64,000 nucleotides of DNA from Streptomyces hoynatensis (GTDB taxonomy: Bacteria > Actinomycetota > Actinomycetes > Streptomycetales > Streptomycetaceae): positions 186,001 to 250,000 of the forward strand of contig NZ_RBAL01000003.1 of assembly GCF_003626535.1 (NCBI RefSeq), written 5' to 3'. The translations under genes were made by a program, and so were the position numbers. The notes beneath the pieces were generated by a model. The model was not told the origin of the DNA, made no database searches, and saw nothing but the letters and a program-made list of their open reading frames with translations. Positions within the stretch are counted from its first letter, which is position 1, and each line of letters starts with the position of its first letter. Of this stretch, positions 1 through 9,335 are shown piece after piece.

Positions 1-2034
1 AGCGAGCCGTCCCCCCAGGCCGAGGGTGCCGCCACGGCCGGGCCCGCGCCCCTGTGGCGGCCCTCAGCCGAGACGGCCGGGGCCGCCCGCCTCACCCGCT
101 TCCACGCCTACGCCGCGGCGCACCACGGGGCCCCGGCGCCCGACCCCGGGGACCCGGCCGCCTCCTACGCCGCCCTGCACCGCTGGTCCGTCACCGAACT
201 CCCCGGATTCTGGGCGGCGGTCGCCGGCTGGTTCGACGTGCGGTTCACCACCCCGTACACCCGCGTGCTCGGCGAGAGCGCCATGCCCGGGGCCGACTGG
301 TTCCCCGGCGCCACCCTCAACTACGCCGAGCACGCCCTGCGCGCCGCCGAGGACCCCGCCCGCGCGGCGGAGCCCGCGCTGCTCAGGGTGGACGAGAACC
401 ACCGGCCCGAGGCGGTGGGCTGGGCGGAGCTGCGCCGCCAGGTCGGGGCCCTCGCCGCCTCGCTGCGCCGGCTCGGCGTCGGCAGGGGAGACCGCGTGGC
501 CGGCTACCTGCCCAACGTGCCCGAGGCCGTGGTCGCGCTGCTCGCCACGGCGGCCGTCGGCGCCGTGTGGACCTCCTGCGCCCCCGACTTCGGGGCCCGC
601 GGGGTCCTGGACCGCTTCCGGCAGGTGGAGCCCGCCGCGCTGGTCGCCGTGGACGGCTACCGCTACGGGGGCCGGGTGCACGACCGGGCCGCCACCGTCG
701 CCGAACTGCGCCGCGAACTCCCCACCCTGCGGGCCGTGGTGCACGTCCCGCTGCTGGGCACCCCGGCGCCCGCGGGCGCCCACGAGTGGGCCGACCTCAC
801 CGCGGGCGACGCCGCCCCGGTCTTCGAGCAGGTTCCCTTCGGGCACCCGCTGTGGGTGCTGTACTCCTCGGGCACCACGGGGCTGCCCAAGGCCATCGTC
901 CACTCCCAGGGCGGCATCCTGCTCGAACACCTCAAGCAGCTCGGCCTGCACTGCGACCTGGGCCCGGGCGACCGCCTGTTCTGGTACACGTCCACGGGCT
1001 GGATGATGTGGAACTTCCTGGTGTCCGCCCTGCTGACCGGCAGCTGCGCCGTGCTCTACGACGGCGCCCCCGCGCACCCGGACGCCGGCGCGCAGTGGCG
1101 GGTCGCGGAACGCACCCGCGCCACCCTCTTCGGCACCTCGGCCGCCTACGTGATGGCCTGCGTGAAGGCCGGGGTGCGCCCGGGGCGCGACTTCGACCTG
1201 TCCGCCACCCGCTGCGTGGCCACCACCGGCTCGCCGCTGCCCCCGGACGGCTTCCGCTGGCTGCACGAGGAGGCGGGCGCCGGCCTGTGGATCGCCTCGG
1301 TCAGCGGCGGCACCGACGTGTGCAGCTGCTTCGCCGGCGCGGTGCCCACCCTGCCGGTGTACACCGGGGAGCTCCAGGCACCCTGCCTGGGCACGGGCCT
1401 GTACTCCTTCGACGAGGCGGGCCGGGCGCTGACCGACGAGGTGGGTGAGCTGGTCGTGACCACGCCCATGCCCTCGATGCCGATCAGGTTCTGGAACGAC
1501 CCGGACAACCGCCGCTACCTCGACAGCTACTTCCGGTCATACCCGGGCGTGTGGCGGCACGGCGACTGGATCACCCTCACCTCCAGGAACACCGTCGTCA
1601 TCCACGGCCGCTCCGATTCCACGCTCAACCGGCAGGGCGTGCGCATGGGTTCCGCCGACATCTACGAGACGGTCGAGCGGCTGCCCGAGATCCGGGAGTC
1701 GCTGGTGGTCGGCGTGGAGCGGCCCGACGGCGGCTACTGGATGCCGCTCTTCGTCCGGCTGGCCGAGGGCGCCGTGCTCGACGACGCGCTGCGGGAGCGG
1801 ATCAGGAGCACGCTCCGCGAGCACCTTTCGCCCCGTCACGTGCCCGACGAGGTCCTCCAGGTGCCCGGCATCCCGCACACCCTCACCGGCAAGCGCCTGG
1901 AGGTGCCGGTCAAGCGGCTGCTCCAGGGGGCGGCGCTGGAGAGCGCCGTGAACCCCGGCTCGGTCGACGACCCCGAGCTGCTGGGCTTCTTCACCGGCCT
2001 GGCACGCGAGCGGGCCGCCTCGGGCGGCGCCTGA
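1..2034 (+). CDS. Acetoacetyl-CoA synthetase, 5' truncated by window edge
   Basis: Acyl-activating enzyme that converts acetoacetate, ATP and CoA to acetoacetyl-CoA in the cytoplasm. Frame 1 is open from base 1, and the first residues (PLWRPSAE, then a WSVTELPGFW-like stretch) match the family N-terminus, so only a short 5' piece is missing. The ATP-binding motif YSSGTTGLPKAIVHS, the adenylate motif GRSDSTLNRQGVRMG and the C-terminal catalytic lysine context TLTGKRLEVPVK are all present. The ATG at 238 lies inside the conserved N-domain and is not the start. The next gene follows 89 bp downstream under its own promoter, so the two are probably not one operon. Confidence 0.93.
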   Translation, partial: SEPSPQAEGAATAGPAPLWRPSAETAGAARLTRFHAYAAAHHGAPAPDPGDPAASYAALHRWSVTELPGFWAAVAGWFDVRFTTPYTRVLGESAMPGADWFPGATLNYAEHALRAAEDPARAAEPALLRVDENHRPEAVGWAELRRQVGALAASLRRLGVGRGDRVAGYLPNVPEAVVALLATAAVGAVWTSCAPDFGARGVLDRFRQVEPAALVAVDGYRYGGRVHDRAATVAELRRELPTLRAVVHVPLLGTPAPAGAHEWADLTAGDAAPVFEQVPFGHPLWVLYSSGTTGLPKAIVHSQGGILLEHLKQLGLHCDLGPGDRLFWYTSTGWMMWNFLVSALLTGSCAVLYDGAPAHPDAGAQWRVAERTRATLFGTSAAYVMACVKAGVRPGRDFDLSATRCVATTGSPLPPDGFRWLHEEAGAGLWIASVSGGTDVCSCFAGAVPTLPVYTGELQAPCLGTGLYSFDEAGRALTDEVGELVVTTPMPSMPIRFWNDPDNRRYLDSYFRSYPGVWRHGDWITLTSRNTVVIHGRSDSTLNRQGVRMGSADIYETVERLPEIRESLVVGVERPDGGYWMPLFVRLAEGAVLDDALRERIRSTLREHLSPRHVPDEVLQVPGIPHTLTGKRLEVPVKRLLQGAALESAVNPGSVDDPELLGFFTGLARERAASGGA

Positions 2035-2064
2035 GCGGGCCTCGCGGGCGGCGCCCGCGGCCAC

Positions 2065-2086
2065 TGTCAGTGGCGGCGACTACGGT
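2065..2086 (+). promoter_or_regulatory. RecA-NDp / PafBC-type DNA-damage promoter
   Basis: TGTCAGTG at 2065-2072, eight bases, then TACGGT at 2081-2086. This matches the actinobacterial RecA-independent damage promoter consensus (TTGTCRGTG-N8-TAnnnT), the class activated by PafBC in mycobacteria. The same arrangement precedes ung at 34848. It lies 37 bp upstream of the ATG at 2124. Confidence 0.7.
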
Positions 2087-2123
2087 GGGTGACCATCGGC
2101 TTCCGAAGTGTTGAGGGGGAGAC

Positions 2124-3068
2124 ATGGCACCCACCGAGAAGCGCCAGGCGCGCCGCGCCGCCCTGTGGCGGGAGACGGCAGGGACGGTCGCGGTCATCGC
2201 CGACGAGGCTGGCTTCGCCCGGATGCGCCGCTATCCGACGTTCCGCTTCACCGACCACGCCGGCTACCTGCGGCAGACGGAGGCCCACCTGCGCTCCCTC
2301 GCCGCCCGGCACGGGCACACCAGCGTGGCCCTGTTCGACCCGGAGGGCTTCGCCGGGTTCTGTTCCCGGGAGGGCATCGACCCGGACAGCCCGGCCAGCC
2401 GCTCGCGGTACACGGCCGAGCTCGCCACCCGCGGGGCGACGGTGCCCTACCGCGGGCAGCCGATCGGCAGCCTGCTGCCGGAGCTGCTGGCCGAGCGGCT
2501 GCGCTGGGAGACCTGGGAGGCGGGCACGGCGCTGCTCGCGGCGGCCGGCTCCTGCCCCGGCTGCGGGGCGCCGATGCCGCGGTGCGCCTTCCGGCGCGCC
2601 GCCGCGCTGTTCTCCTCCGTGCTCGAGCTGCTCGGGCCGGGGGAGCACCGCCTGGTGTGCAGCCTGCTCGCCAGGGTGGGCCCGCTGACGGCCGCCGTCC
2701 GCATCGAGCTCGGGCCCGGCGGCGCCCTCGGCCTGGCCGAGCCGGAGGCGCTCGTGGTGTGCACGGTCCTCGCCGCCGCGATGGCCACCGGCGACCCCGG
2801 CGGCCTGGTGCTGCGCTCCTCGCCGCCCGGCGGACCGGCGGACGCGGCGGAGCGCGGCAGGAGGGACGGGGACGGCGGGGGAGAGCAGGCGGGAGACGAG
2901 GTGCGGGGGTGGAGCCTCCAGCGGGGCCGGGTGCGCCCGCTCGCCGAGGCCGAGGTCTTCAGCGCCTACTGCACGGACGTCCGCACCGGCGATCCCATCC
3001 CGCCCGAGCCGGGCGTCCGTTACCGCCCCGCCCCCACCCTGCCGACGCCCCCCTGCCCGGAGCCCTGA
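2124..3068 (+). CDS. Conserved actinobacterial protein of unknown function with CxxC motif
   Basis: A 314-residue soluble protein whose function I do not recognise. The ATG has a GGGGGAG ribosome site just upstream. Residues about 1-125 are rich in Arg and aromatic residues (RRYPTFRFTDHAGYLRQTE). Near residue 150 there is a CPGCGAPMPRC element that could bind zinc. A hydrophobic Ala/Leu/Val segment follows at about 165-235. The C-terminus is proline-rich and low complexity, and the part around 255-270 (ERGRRDGDGGGEQAG) looks disordered. No signal peptide is seen. The promoter is of the DNA-damage type shared with ung, so a role in the damage response is inferred, not shown. It faces ptsI tail to tail. 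Confidence 0.75.
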   Translation: MAPTEKRQARRAALWRETAGTVAVIADEAGFARMRRYPTFRFTDHAGYLRQTEAHLRSLAARHGHTSVALFDPEGFAGFCSREGIDPDSPASRSRYTAELATRGATVPYRGQPIGSLLPELLAERLRWETWEAGTALLAAAGSCPGCGAPMPRCAFRRAAALFSSVLELLGPGEHRLVCSLLARVGPLTAAVRIELGPGGALGLAEPEALVVCTVLAAAMATGDPGGLVLRSSPPGGPADAAERGRRDGDGGGEQAGDEVRGWSLQRGRVRPLAEAEVFSAYCTDVRTGDPIPPEPGVRYRPAPTLPTPPCPEP

Positions 3069-3104
3069 CCCGCGCCGGCGCACGCCCGCGGGAGGCCCCG
3101 GAAG

Positions 3105-3190
3105 GGCCCCAGAGACCCGAAGAGACCCCCGAAGGGACGTGAAGAGCCCCCCGGAAGGGGCCCGAAGAGACCCGAAGCGGCCGGAGAGGA
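3105..3190. repeat. Short imperfect repeats GACCCGAAG between convergent genes
   Basis: The 166-bp gap between two convergent genes contains several imperfect copies of a purine/cytosine unit (AGAGACCCGAAG, AGACCCCCGAAGG, AGAGACCCGAAGC). Inside it a GCCCC-CCGGAA-GGGGC hairpin near 3146-3161 could help end transcription from both sides. No T-tract is present, as is usual for this GC range. Confidence 0.45.
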
Positions 3191-3234
3191 CGGCAGAAGC
3201 GACATGACCAGGACCCCGCAGGGCCCGGCGCCGG

Positions 3235-4914
3235 TCAGGAGCCGGAGAGCACCGCCCCGGCCGCCTCCCTGGCCGCCTCCGCGTCGTCGGAGGCGCGGGC
3301 CGCCGCCGCGGCCCGCTCGCACTCCGCGAGGGTGTGCGCGGCCAGCTCCGCCCGCACCGAGGCGAGGGCGGTGGCCCCCATGGACAGGCTGGTCACCCCG
3401 AGGCCGGTGAGCACGCAGGCGAGCAGCGGATCGGCCGCGGCCTCCCCGCACACCCCGCAGCCCTTGCCCTCCGCCTTGGCCGCCTCGGCCGAGAGCGCGA
3501 CCAGGTCGAGCAGCGCGGGCTGCCACGGGTCCTGGAACCGGGCCAGCGCCCCGACCTGCCGGTCGGCGGCGAAGGTGTACTGGGCCAGGTCGTTGGTGCC
3601 CAGCGAGAGGAACTCCACCTCCTGCAACACCGACCTGGCCCGCAGCGCCGCCCCCGGCACCTCCACCATGACCCCGAGCCTGGCCTGGAGGCCGGCCGCC
3701 CGGCAGGCCCCGGCGAAGGCCCTGGCCTCCGCCCGGTCGGCCACCATCGGGGCCATCACCTCGAGGGACACCGGCAGCCCCGCGGCCGCCTGGGCCAGGG
3801 CGCGCAGCTGGGTGGCGAGCACCTCGGGCTGCGCGAGCAGCGCCCGCAGCCCGCGCACGCCGAGGGCCGGGTTCGGCTCCTGCGGCCCCTGGCCCGGCCT
3901 GAGGAAGGCGAGCGGCTTGTCCGCGCCCGCGTCCAGCACCCGCACCACGACGCGCCCCTCGGGAAACGCCTGCAGGACCTCCCGGTAGGCCGCGGCCTGC
4001 GCCTCCTGGGAGGGCATCCGCTCGCCGGCCTCGAGGAAGAGGAACTCGGTGCGGAAGAGCCCGACTCCCTCCGCGCCCGCCTCCAGCGCCGCCGGCAGGT
4101 CGGCGGGGCGGCCGATGTTGGCCAGCAGCGGCACCCGGTGCCCGTCCGCCGTGGCCCCGGGGCCCGCCTCGCCAGGCGAGGCGGCGTGCCGTTCCGCCGC
4201 CGCCCTGGCCAGGGCGGCCCGCTCCTCGCCGCTCGGGCCGACCACCACCTCGCCCGTCCGGCCGTCCACGGCGATCACCGTCCCCTCCGGGACCTCGCCG
4301 GCCCCGGGCACCGCCACCGCGGCGGGCACCCGCAGGGCGCGCGCCAGGATCGCGGTGTGGCTGGTCGGGCCCCCCTCCTCGGTGACGAAGCCCAGCACGA
4401 GAGAGGGGTCGAGCAGCGCCGTGTCCGCGGGGGCGAGGTCGCGGGCCACCAGCACGTACGGCTCCTCGCTGTCGGGGACGCCGGGCATCGGCACGCCGAG
4501 CAGCTTCGCCACGATCCGGTTGCGCACGTCGTCCAGGTCGGCCACCCGGGCGGCCGCGTACTCGCCGGCCTCGGCGAGGGCGGCCCGGTAGCCGGCGAAG
4601 GCGTCGTACACCGCCCGTTCCGCGGTCGTTCCCGCCTCGATCCGGCGCTCCACCTCCGCCCGCAGCTCCGGGTCCCCGGCCATCAGCGACTGCGCCTCCA
4701 GCACCGCCTGCGCCTCGCCGCCGGCCAGGGTGCCGCGCGCCAGGAGGTCCGCGGCCACCGCCTGCGCCGCCTGCTGCGCCCTGGAGCGCTCGCGTGGCGC
4801 GTCCTGCGGGGCGAGCGCCGTCTCCGGCGGTTCGAGCGCGACCGCGCCCAGGTGCCTGACCTCCCCGATCGCCACGCCGTCGCTGACTCCCACGCCCCGA
4901 AGCCTGGTCCCCAT
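3235..4914 (-). CDS. ptsI: PTS enzyme I, phosphoenolpyruvate-protein phosphotransferase
   Basis: Cytoplasmic first enzyme of the phosphotransferase system; it takes the phosphate of PEP onto a histidine and passes it to HPr. The protein has 559 residues, close to the usual 550-575. The phosphohistidine motif GGPTSHTAILAR places the active His at residue 186. The PEP-binding half shows RVLDAGADKPL, FLSLGTNDLAQYTFAADRQ and the catalytic cysteine region CGVCGEAAADP. The ATG ending at 4914 is chosen because MGTRLRGVGVSDGVAIGEV is the family N-terminus; an in-frame extension to 4956 only adds basic residues. It is divergent from the phosphatidyltransferase at 5068. No HPr or EIIA gene lies beside it. 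Confidence 0.95.
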   Translation of the reverse strand: MGTRLRGVGVSDGVAIGEVRHLGAVALEPPETALAPQDAPRERSRAQQAAQAVAADLLARGTLAGGEAQAVLEAQSLMAGDPELRAEVERRIEAGTTAERAVYDAFAGYRAALAEAGEYAAARVADLDDVRNRIVAKLLGVPMPGVPDSEEPYVLVARDLAPADTALLDPSLVLGFVTEEGGPTSHTAILARALRVPAAVAVPGAGEVPEGTVIAVDGRTGEVVVGPSGEERAALARAAAERHAASPGEAGPGATADGHRVPLLANIGRPADLPAALEAGAEGVGLFRTEFLFLEAGERMPSQEAQAAAYREVLQAFPEGRVVVRVLDAGADKPLAFLRPGQGPQEPNPALGVRGLRALLAQPEVLATQLRALAQAAAGLPVSLEVMAPMVADRAEARAFAGACRAAGLQARLGVMVEVPGAALRARSVLQEVEFLSLGTNDLAQYTFAADRQVGALARFQDPWQPALLDLVALSAEAAKAEGKGCGVCGEAAADPLLACVLTGLGVTSLSMGATALASVRAELAAHTLAECERAAAAARASDDAEAAREAAGAVLSGS

Positions 4915-5018
4915 CTCACCGTCCTGCGATCGGCGCCGCCACCTTACGGTCCGCAAACCACATAACAGGGTAAGTCATCGCAATCGCCCCCTCCCCGGGA
5001 CGTCTGCCGCCGTGCCGG

Positions 5019-5024
5019 TAGGGT
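5019..5024 (+). promoter_or_regulatory. Putative -10 box TAGGGT
   Basis: A TAnnnT-type hexamer 44 bp before the GTG at 5068, with no convincing -35. It sits in the 153-bp divergent gap shared with ptsI, which also has an AT-richer patch at about 4955-4980. Confidence 0.35.
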
Positions 5025-5067
5025 TCTGACGCACGAACAGCGGCACGGGCCAAGGGGAGGCTTCCGG

Positions 5068-5676
5068 GTGGAGGTCCAGGAGACGCGCATTCAGACGGAT
5101 CGGGTCTTCACCATCCCGAATCTCATGAGCATGGCCCGGCTGGCGGGGGTGCCCCTGTTCCTGTGGCTGGTGCTCTCCCCGGTCTTCGACGGCCCCGACC
5201 TCGACGGCTGGGCGCTGCTCGTCCTCGCCCTGAGCGGGATCAGCGACTACCTCGACGGCAAGCTCGCCCGCCGCTGGAACCAGATCAGCGCGCTCGGCCG
5301 CGTCCTCGACCCGGCGGCCGACCGGCTCTACGTCCTGTCCACCCTGGTGGGCCTGACCTGGCGGGACATCCTGCCCTGGTGGCTGACCGCCCTGCTGCTC
5401 GCCCGTGAACTGATGCTCCTGGTCGCGGTCTTCCTGCTCGACCGCCACGGCTACGCCCCGCCCCAGGTCAACTTCCTGGGCAAGGCCGCCACATTCAACC
5501 TGATGTACGCCTTCCCGTTGCTGCTGCTTAGTGACGGAAGTAGCTGGGCGGCATCACTCGCTGCTATTTTCGGATGGGCGTTCGCTGGCTGGGGTACAGC
5601 GCTGTACTGGTGGGCAGGGATTCTCTACGTGGTCCAGGTCCGCCGTCTCCTGAGGGCGGATGCCACGGCCGACTGA
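5068..5676 (+). CDS. CDP-alcohol phosphatidyltransferase (PgsA2-like)
   Basis: Integral membrane enzyme that transfers a phosphatidyl group from CDP-diacylglycerol to an alcohol acceptor. The family signature is intact: [15 protein letters not shown] then [11 protein letters not shown], i.e. DG(x)2AR...G(x)3D(x)3D at about residues 55-85. Several hydrophobic spans follow, and the length of 202 residues is normal. The GTG start at 5068 has a strong AGGGGAGG eight bases upstream. The position ahead of the DUF881-Sbp-DUF881 genes corresponds to pgsA2 (Rv1822) of Mycobacterium tuberculosis. The acceptor cannot be read from sequence; glycerol phosphate or inositol phosphate are the family options. 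Confidence 0.88.
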   Translation: MEVQETRIQTDRVFTIPNLMSMARLAGVPLFLWLVLSPVFDGPDLDGWALLVLALSGISDYLDGKLARRWNQISALGRVLDPAADRLYVLSTLVGLTWRDILPWWLTALLLARELMLLVAVFLLDRHGYAPPQVNFLGKAATFNLMYAFPLLLLSDGSSWAASLAAIFGWAFAGWGTALYWWAGILYVVQVRRLLRADATAD

Positions 5677-5810
5677 GCTCACCCTGGCAGCGTCGCAGGG
5701 GCCTGGCGCCCGTACGTGCGCACATTCCGGGGAGCCACCCCGGGCCCGGGCCCCCTCCAGACGGGCCCAGTCGGAGTGACTGTCGACTCCCCGAGGAGGA
5801 CACTTCCGAT

Positions 5811-8306
5811 ATGAAGGCCGTCGTAATGGCTGGAGGCGAAGGCACCCGGCTTCGCCCGATGACCGCGAGCATGCCCAAGCCCCTGCTGCCCGTGGCGAAC
5901 CGTCCCATCATGGAGCACGTGCTCCGGCTGCTGAAGCGGCACGGGCTCACCGAGACCGTGGTCACCGTGCAGTTCCTCGCGTCGCTCGTGAAGAACTACT
6001 TCGGTGACGGCGACGAGCTCGGAATGGACCTCACCTATGCACACGAAGAAAAGCCACTGGGTACGGCCGGAAGTGTGAAGAATGCCGAGGAGGCACTGAG
6101 AAACGACTCGTTTCTGGTGATTTCGGGGGACGCGCTCACCGATTTCGACCTCACCGATCTCATCCGCTTCCACCGGGAGCGCGGTGCCCTCGTCACCGTC
6201 TGCCTGACCCGCGTCCCCAATCCCCTGGAATTCGGCATCACCATCGTCGACGAGGACGGCCGCGTCGACCGTTTCCTGGAAAAGCCCACCTGGGGACAGG
6301 TGTTCTCCGACACGGTGAACACCGGCATCTACGTGATGGAGCCCGAGGTCTTCGACTACGTCGAGCCCGACGTCTCCGTCGACTGGTCGGGCGACGTCTT
6401 CCCGCGGCTGATGAAGGAGGGCAAGCCGATCTACGGCTACGTCGCCGAGGGCTACTGGGAGGACGTCGGCACGCACGAGAGCTATGTCAAGGCCCAGGCG
6501 GACGTGCTGGAGGGCAAGGTCGACGTCGAGATCGAGGGATTCGAGATCTCGCCCGGCGTGTGGATCGCCGAGGGCGCCGAGGTGCACCCGGACGCCAAGC
6601 TGCGCGGCCCCCTGTACATCGGCGACTACGCCAAGATCGAGGCCGGAGCGGAAATCCGCGAGCACACCGTCGTCGGTTCCAACGTGGTCGTCAAGTCCGA
6701 CGCGTTCCTGCACAAGGCCGTCGTCCACGACAACGTGTACATCGGCCCGCAGACCAATCTGCGCGGCTGCGTGATCGGCAAGAACACCGACGTGATGCGC
6801 GCGGCCAGGATCGAGGACGGCGCGGTCATCGGCGACGAATGCCTCGTGGGCGAGGAGTCCATCGTCCAGGGCAACGTCCGCGTCTATCCCTTCAAGACCG
6901 TCGAGGCCGGCGCGTTCGTCAACACCTCCGTCATCTGGGAATCCCGCGGCCAGGCCCAGCTGTTCGGCGCCAGGGGCGTCTCCGGCATCCTCAACGTCGA
7001 GATCACCCCCGAGCTAGCCGTCCGGCTCGCCAGCGCCTACGCCACCACCCTGAAGAAGGGCTCCACGGTCACCACGGCCCGCGACCACTCCAGGGGCGCG
7101 CGAGCCCTCAAACGCGCCGTCATCTCGGCCCTGCAGGCCAGCGCCATCGACGTCCGCGACCTGGAGAACGTGCCGCTCCCCGTCGCCCGCCAGCAGACCG
7201 CCCGCGGCAGCGCGGGCGGCGTCATGATCCGCACCACCCCGGGCGTGCCGGACTCGGTGGACATCATGTTCTTCGACGAGCGCGGCGCCGACCTCTCGCA
7301 GGCCGGGCAGCGCAAGCTCGACCGCGTCTACGCCAGGCAGGAGTACCGCCGGGCCTTCCCCGGCGAGATCGGCGATCTCAGCTTCCCGGCCAGCGTGTTC
7401 GACGCGTACACCGGCTCCGTGCTGCGCGCCGTCGACACCTCCGGGGTGGCCGAGGCGGGTCTGAAGGTCGTCGTCGACGCCGCCAACGGCAGCGCGGGCC
7501 TGGTGCTCCCGAGCCTGCTCGGCCGCATCGGCGTGGACTCCCTCACCATCAACCCCGGCCTGGACGAGGCCCGTCCCACCGAGACCGCCGACACCCACCG
7601 GGCCGGCCTGGTGCGGCTCGGCGAGATGGTCTCCTCGGCCAGGGCCGCCTTCGGCGTCCGCTTCGACCCGGTGGGCGAGCGGTTCGCCCTGGTCGACGAG
7701 CGCGGGCGGGTCATCGACGACCAGCGCGTCCTGCTCGTCATGCTCGACCTGATCGCCGCCGAGCGCCGCGGCGGCGCCGTCGCCCTGCCCGTGACCACCA
7801 CGCGGATCGCCGAGCAGGTCGCCGCCTACCACGGCACCCAGGTGGAGTGGACGAGCACCTCGCCTGGCGACCTGACCCGGGCCACCCACAAGGAGGGGGC
7901 GATCTTCGGCGGCGACGGCAGGGGAGGCTTCATCATCCCCGAGTTCTCCAGCGTCTTCGACGCCACCGCGGCCTTCGCCAGGCTGCTCGGCCTCGTCGCC
8001 CGCACCCAGCTGTCGCTCAGCCAGATCGACGCCCGCATCCCGCGCGCCCACGTCCAGCGCCGCGACGTCGCCACCCCCTGGGCGATCAAGGGCCTGGTGA
8101 TGCGCCGGGTGGTCGAGGCCGCGGGGGACCGCACCATCGACACCACCGACGGGGTGCGCGTCGTGGAGGCCGACGGCAGATGGGTGCTGGTGCTCCCGGA
8201 CCCGGCGGAGGCCGTGACCCACCTGTGGGCCGAGGGCCCGGACGACGCCACCGCGCAGGAGCTGCTCGACCACTGGTCCTCGGTCGTGGACAGCGCCGAG
8301 CGCTGA
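5811..8306 (+). CDS. Mannose-1-phosphate guanylyltransferase-like / phosphohexomutase-like fusion with degenerate mutase domain
   Basis: An 831-residue cytoplasmic protein with three parts. Residues 1-230 are a nucleotidyltransferase ([30 protein letters not shown]). Residues about 250-365 form a left-handed beta-helix of hexapeptide repeats ([17 protein letters not shown]). Residues about 375-831 are an alpha-D-phosphohexomutase fold. In the last part the phosphoserine loop TASHNP is replaced by [10 protein letters not shown] (about 472-481), the metal loop DGDGDR by FDPVGER (618-624) and the sugar loop ExSG by GGDGRGG, so mutase activity is unlikely. The ATG follows GAGGAGGA at a good distance. 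Cell-envelope sugar nucleotide synthesis is the likely role; the sugar is inferred from family naming only. Confidence 0.85.
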   Translation: MKAVVMAGGEGTRLRPMTASMPKPLLPVANRPIMEHVLRLLKRHGLTETVVTVQFLASLVKNYFGDGDELGMDLTYAHEEKPLGTAGSVKNAEEALRNDSFLVISGDALTDFDLTDLIRFHRERGALVTVCLTRVPNPLEFGITIVDEDGRVDRFLEKPTWGQVFSDTVNTGIYVMEPEVFDYVEPDVSVDWSGDVFPRLMKEGKPIYGYVAEGYWEDVGTHESYVKAQADVLEGKVDVEIEGFEISPGVWIAEGAEVHPDAKLRGPLYIGDYAKIEAGAEIREHTVVGSNVVVKSDAFLHKAVVHDNVYIGPQTNLRGCVIGKNTDVMRAARIEDGAVIGDECLVGEESIVQGNVRVYPFKTVEAGAFVNTSVIWESRGQAQLFGARGVSGILNVEITPELAVRLASAYATTLKKGSTVTTARDHSRGARALKRAVISALQASAIDVRDLENVPLPVARQQTARGSAGGVMIRTTPGVPDSVDIMFFDERGADLSQAGQRKLDRVYARQEYRRAFPGEIGDLSFPASVFDAYTGSVLRAVDTSGVAEAGLKVVVDAANGSAGLVLPSLLGRIGVDSLTINPGLDEARPTETADTHRAGLVRLGEMVSSARAAFGVRFDPVGERFALVDERGRVIDDQRVLLVMLDLIAAERRGGAVALPVTTTRIAEQVAAYHGTQVEWTSTSPGDLTRATHKEGAIFGGDGRGGFIIPEFSSVFDATAAFARLLGLVARTQLSLSQIDARIPRAHVQRRDVATPWAIKGLVMRRVVEAAGDRTIDTTDGVRVVEADGRWVLVLPDPAEAVTHLWAEGPDDATAQELLDHWSSVVDSAER

Positions 8307-8372
8307 CCAGGGGGCGGGCCAACGGCCCTGCTGTGGGGGCCGTTTCGAACTCGGGGGGCCCGGCGTGCAATC

Positions 8373-9335
8373 ATGCCCGCCATGCCACCGCAGGAGCCCG
8401 GACAGCGCGCGCCGGTGCGCCCCGACGCCTCCATGTCACTGCTGACCACCGTCATGAGCCACACCCTCGACGAGGGGTACGCCCTCGCGGCGGCCAGACG
8501 GGACGCCGAGGGCCGGGCGGCGCTGCCGCCCACCTCACGCGCCAGGCTCTGGCTGACCGGGGGGCTGTTGCTCGCCGCCCTCCTCGTCACCCTGGGCGCG
8601 GCCCACGCCCATGAGGCCGCGCCCGAGGTGGCGCAGGAGCGCGCGCAACTGCTCGACCGGGTCCGCTCCGGCACCGAGGCCCTCGACGGGCTGCGCGCGC
8701 AGGTCGGGGAACTGCGCGAGGAGGTGGCGGAGTTGCGGCGCGCGGCGGAGGCCGACCCGGGCGCCCGCGAGGCGCACCTGATCGCGCTGCTGGCCGGGGC
8801 CACTCCCGTCGAGGGCCCCGGCCTCGAACTCACCCTGGAGGACGCCGAGGGGGCCGAAAGCGCCGCGTCGGGGCCGGCGCTGGACCCGCGCGGCGGCGGG
8901 CCGGCCGGCGGCCGGGTGGGCGACCGGGACCTGCAGCGGGTGGTCAACGGCCTGTGGTGGGCGGGTGCCGAGGCGATCGCCGTCAACGACCGGCGTCTCA
9001 CCGCCCTTTCCGCGATCCGCACCGCGGGCGAGGCGGTGCTGGTGGACAACCGGCCGCTGGTGCCGCCCTACCGGGTGCTGGCCGTCGGCGGCGGGGAGGA
9101 GTTCGCCGCCGCCTTCCGCGCGAGCGGCGCGGAGCGCTACCTGGAGACGCTGCGGGAGGAGGAGGGCATCGGCTTCCGCACCGAGGCGCGGGAGGATCTC
9201 TCGCTGCCCGCCGCCCCGGACCCGGCGCTGCGCACGGCGCGGCCGGTGCCGGACGGCGGCGGGGAAGGGCCGTCCGGCGCGGCACAGACGCAGACGGGGG
9301 CCGGCCCGGGGGCCGGGGAAGGAGCGGTGCGGTGA
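8373..9335 (+). CDS. DUF881 membrane protein A
   Basis: A 320-residue protein with a basic cytoplasmic N-terminus, one transmembrane segment (LWLTGGLLLAALLVTLGAA, about residues 59-77), a coiled coil (LRAQVGELREEVAELRRA) and the extracytoplasmic DUF881 domain with GLWWAGAEAIAVNDRRLT. The function of the family is not established. The start is uncertain: ATGs at 8373, 8382 and 8433 are all in frame and the only ribosome-like stretch is a G run at about 8351. Its stop overlaps the GTG of sbp by four bases (GTGA), so it is the first gene of a coupled three-gene operon, as in M. tuberculosis Rv1823-Rv1825. Confidence 0.85.
   Translation: MPAMPPQEPGQRAPVRPDASMSLLTTVMSHTLDEGYALAAARRDAEGRAALPPTSRARLWLTGGLLLAALLVTLGAAHAHEAAPEVAQERAQLLDRVRSGTEALDGLRAQVGELREEVAELRRAAEADPGAREAHLIALLAGATPVEGPGLELTLEDAEGAESAASGPALDPRGGGPAGGRVGDRDLQRVVNGLWWAGAEAIAVNDRRLTALSAIRTAGEAVLVDNRPLVPPYRVLAVGGGEEFAAAFRASGAERYLETLREEEGIGFRTEAREDLSLPAAPDPALRTARPVPDGGGEGPSGAAQTQTGAGPGAGEGAVR

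Noticed and set aside
5574..5810. An N-terminal extension of the sugar-nucleotide fusion protein
   Set aside because: The frame is open upstream, but the ATG at 5811 has a GAGGAGGA ribosome site and begins directly with the nucleotidyltransferase fold; the upstream residues are Pro/Gly-rich.
8954..9331. Upstream extension of sbp within the first DUF881 gene
   Set aside because: The frame is open, but the GTG at 9332 starts the known hydrophobic N-terminus and forms the coupling overlap.
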